Source of the DNA: Synergistales bacterium
GTDB taxonomy: Bacteria; Synergistota; Synergistia; Synergistales; Aminobacteriaceae
Assembly: GCA_025997955.1 (NCBI GenBank)
Contig: BNVH01000123.1
Location: forward strand, 1 to 6,856
Reading direction: 5' to 3'
DNA: 6,856 nucleotides
The position numbers were made by a program, and so were the translations under genes. The stretch's first letter is position 1; every line of letters begins with the position of its first letter. Shown one piece after another: positions 6,275 to 6,856 of this stretch. Under the pieces are notes generated by a model. That model had not been told where the DNA came from, did no database searches, and saw nothing but the letters and a program-made list of their open reading frames with translations.

Positions 6275-6463
6275 TCAGTCCGCCGCATGGAACAAAACAT
6301 CCTTACGCCGCGGTATCCGGCCTTCACGCGATATTCCGTCAGACATGATGACAACGTTTTCATTAGGTCCGCGCGTCACGATAATTGTCTCGAAATCACG
6401 CACCGCTGTATCGCGGAAGCCCTCGAAATTATTCAGAGCGTCGGAATAATTAACTGCTGTCAT
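6275..6463 (-). CDS. Phd/YefM-like antitoxin, truncated or frameshifted, without a toxin gene
   Basis: The first 41 of 62 residues match Phd/YefM antitoxins: MTAVNYSDALNNF at the start, then ETIIVTR and ENVVIMS. These antitoxins bind DNA through this domain and neutralise a RelE/YoeB-type toxin with the C-terminus. After IMS the family continues with L-D-E-Y. Here the frame reads DGISREG, while removal of one G in GACGGAATA (6338-6340 region) would restore DEY and extend the frame to a TGA directly abutting the DUF268 ATG, about 70 residues. The usual C-terminal toxin-binding helix is absent in either case. AGGAGG (6474-6469 region) precedes the ATG. The next gene downstream is not a toxin, so it is probably a decayed remnant. 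Confidence 0.65.
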   Translation of the reverse strand: MTAVNYSDALNNFEGFRDTAVRDFETIIVTRGPNENVVIMSDGISREGRIPRRKDVLFHAAD

Positions 6464-6479
6464 AATTGTTTGCCTCCTG

Positions 6480-6856
6480 TTAGCCTAAAGCCAGAATGTC
6501 GTCCTCGTCAAGACCTGTAAAGTCGATAATATCGCTAACAGACATATTTCGGGCCAACATCTTCCGCGCGACCTCAAACTTGCCCTTCTCCATACCCTTC
6601 TCCATGCCCTCCATTACGCCTTCTTCTCTTGTAAGTTGCTTTGAATACTCCTCCAGCGATATTGTCTGCATCTTGTACGCCTCCTTTAAATCCCGGCTTA
6701 TGCCAGAACCTTTTACCCAGAATACCCTATCCGCAAACTCAAGGATAAATTTCTTCTGTCTTTTATCATATTCCGGTTCGTTCGTCGTATTCAGTAGTTC
6801 CCACGCGTATTTCTCACGCAGAAGCGCGTCGTCGCCGCTTTCAAGAGACAGGCGCG
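6480..6856 (-). CDS. C-terminal part of an Rpn/PD-(D/E)XK nuclease-family protein, partial (N-terminus beyond right edge)
   Basis: The frame is open from the right edge to TAA (6482-6480), giving 124 residues. LLREKYAWELLNTTN and FADRVFWVKG resemble the tail of Rpn / PD-(D/E)XK nuclease family transposase proteins. These typically end in a Gly-Lys/Glu-rich linker, here MEGMEKGMEKGKFEVARK, and a short helical unit of the type MSVSDIIDFTGLDEDDILAL. The nuclease core itself would lie outside the window, so no catalytic residues can be checked. An ATG at 6671 inside the frame has a strong ribosome-binding site and could start a separate 63-residue C-terminal product. The gene precedes the antitoxin remnant by 16 nt on the same strand. 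Family assignment rests on the tail only. Confidence 0.7.
   Translation of the reverse strand, partial: RLSLESGDDALLREKYAWELLNTTNEPEYDKRQKKFILEFADRVFWVKGSGISRDLKEAYKMQTISLEEYSKQLTREEGVMEGMEKGMEKGKFEVARKMLARNMSVSDIIDFTGLDEDDILALG
6669..6687 (-). promoter_or_regulatory. Internal ribosome-binding site and ATG within the Rpn-like gene
   Basis: AAAGGAGG lies 8 nt before the in-frame ATG at 6671-6669, the strongest Shine-Dalgarno match in the minus-strand cluster. It would start a 63-residue product covering the charged linker and terminal helices. AAG-GAG codons are common in coding sequence, so chance occurrence is possible. Confidence 0.4.

Overview
This looks like a bacterial chromosomal window carrying a surface-glycan (fucosylation) locus between accessory genes. 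The taxon cannot be fixed from the sequence. Clear Shine-Dalgarno sites, a moderate and uneven GC content, an Rpn/PD-(D/E)XK-type nuclease gene and a Phd-like antitoxin would suit an anaerobic, host-associated bacterium, but that is inference only.

Layout: (1) 1-1049, minus strand, is the N-terminal part of a P-loop ATPase of unknown role, running off the left edge. (2) 1050-1163 is a divergent promoter region with a perfect 16-bp tandem duplication, each unit carrying TATAAT. (3) 1164-4047, plus strand, is a compact operon: GDP-mannose 4,6-dehydratase (gmd), GDP-L-fucose synthase (fcl) and a family 2 glycosyltransferase that overlaps fcl. (4) 4071-6856, minus strand and convergent with the operon, holds the end of an Rpn-like nuclease gene (cut by the right edge), a degenerate Phd-like antitoxin, a DUF268 methyltransferase-like protein with an N-terminal membrane segment, and a GT11 alpha-1,2-fucosyltransferase.

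The central observation is that both glycan genes of the minus-strand cluster contain long G/C homopolymers inside the reading frame: 14 G at 4738-4751 in the fucosyltransferase and 11 G at 6076-6086 in the DUF268 gene. As sequenced, the fucosyltransferase is out of frame (OFF): its N-terminal half stops at 154 residues and the catalytic half continues in another frame. One base fewer would give a 355-residue protein. The DUF268 gene is in frame (ON), and either other frame stops within a few codons to about a dozen. This is the signature of slipped-strand phase variation.

Working together: gmd and fcl would turn GDP-mannose into GDP-L-fucose, the donor used by the fucosyltransferase; the GT2 enzyme and the DUF268 protein would act on the same glycan. 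The donor supply has no long tract, while the fucose transfer and the putative modification are each switchable, giving up to four glycan states. Homopolymer lengths from a single assembly can be wrong, so the ON/OFF calls depend on the tract counts. There is no gene-free stretch over 300 bases.
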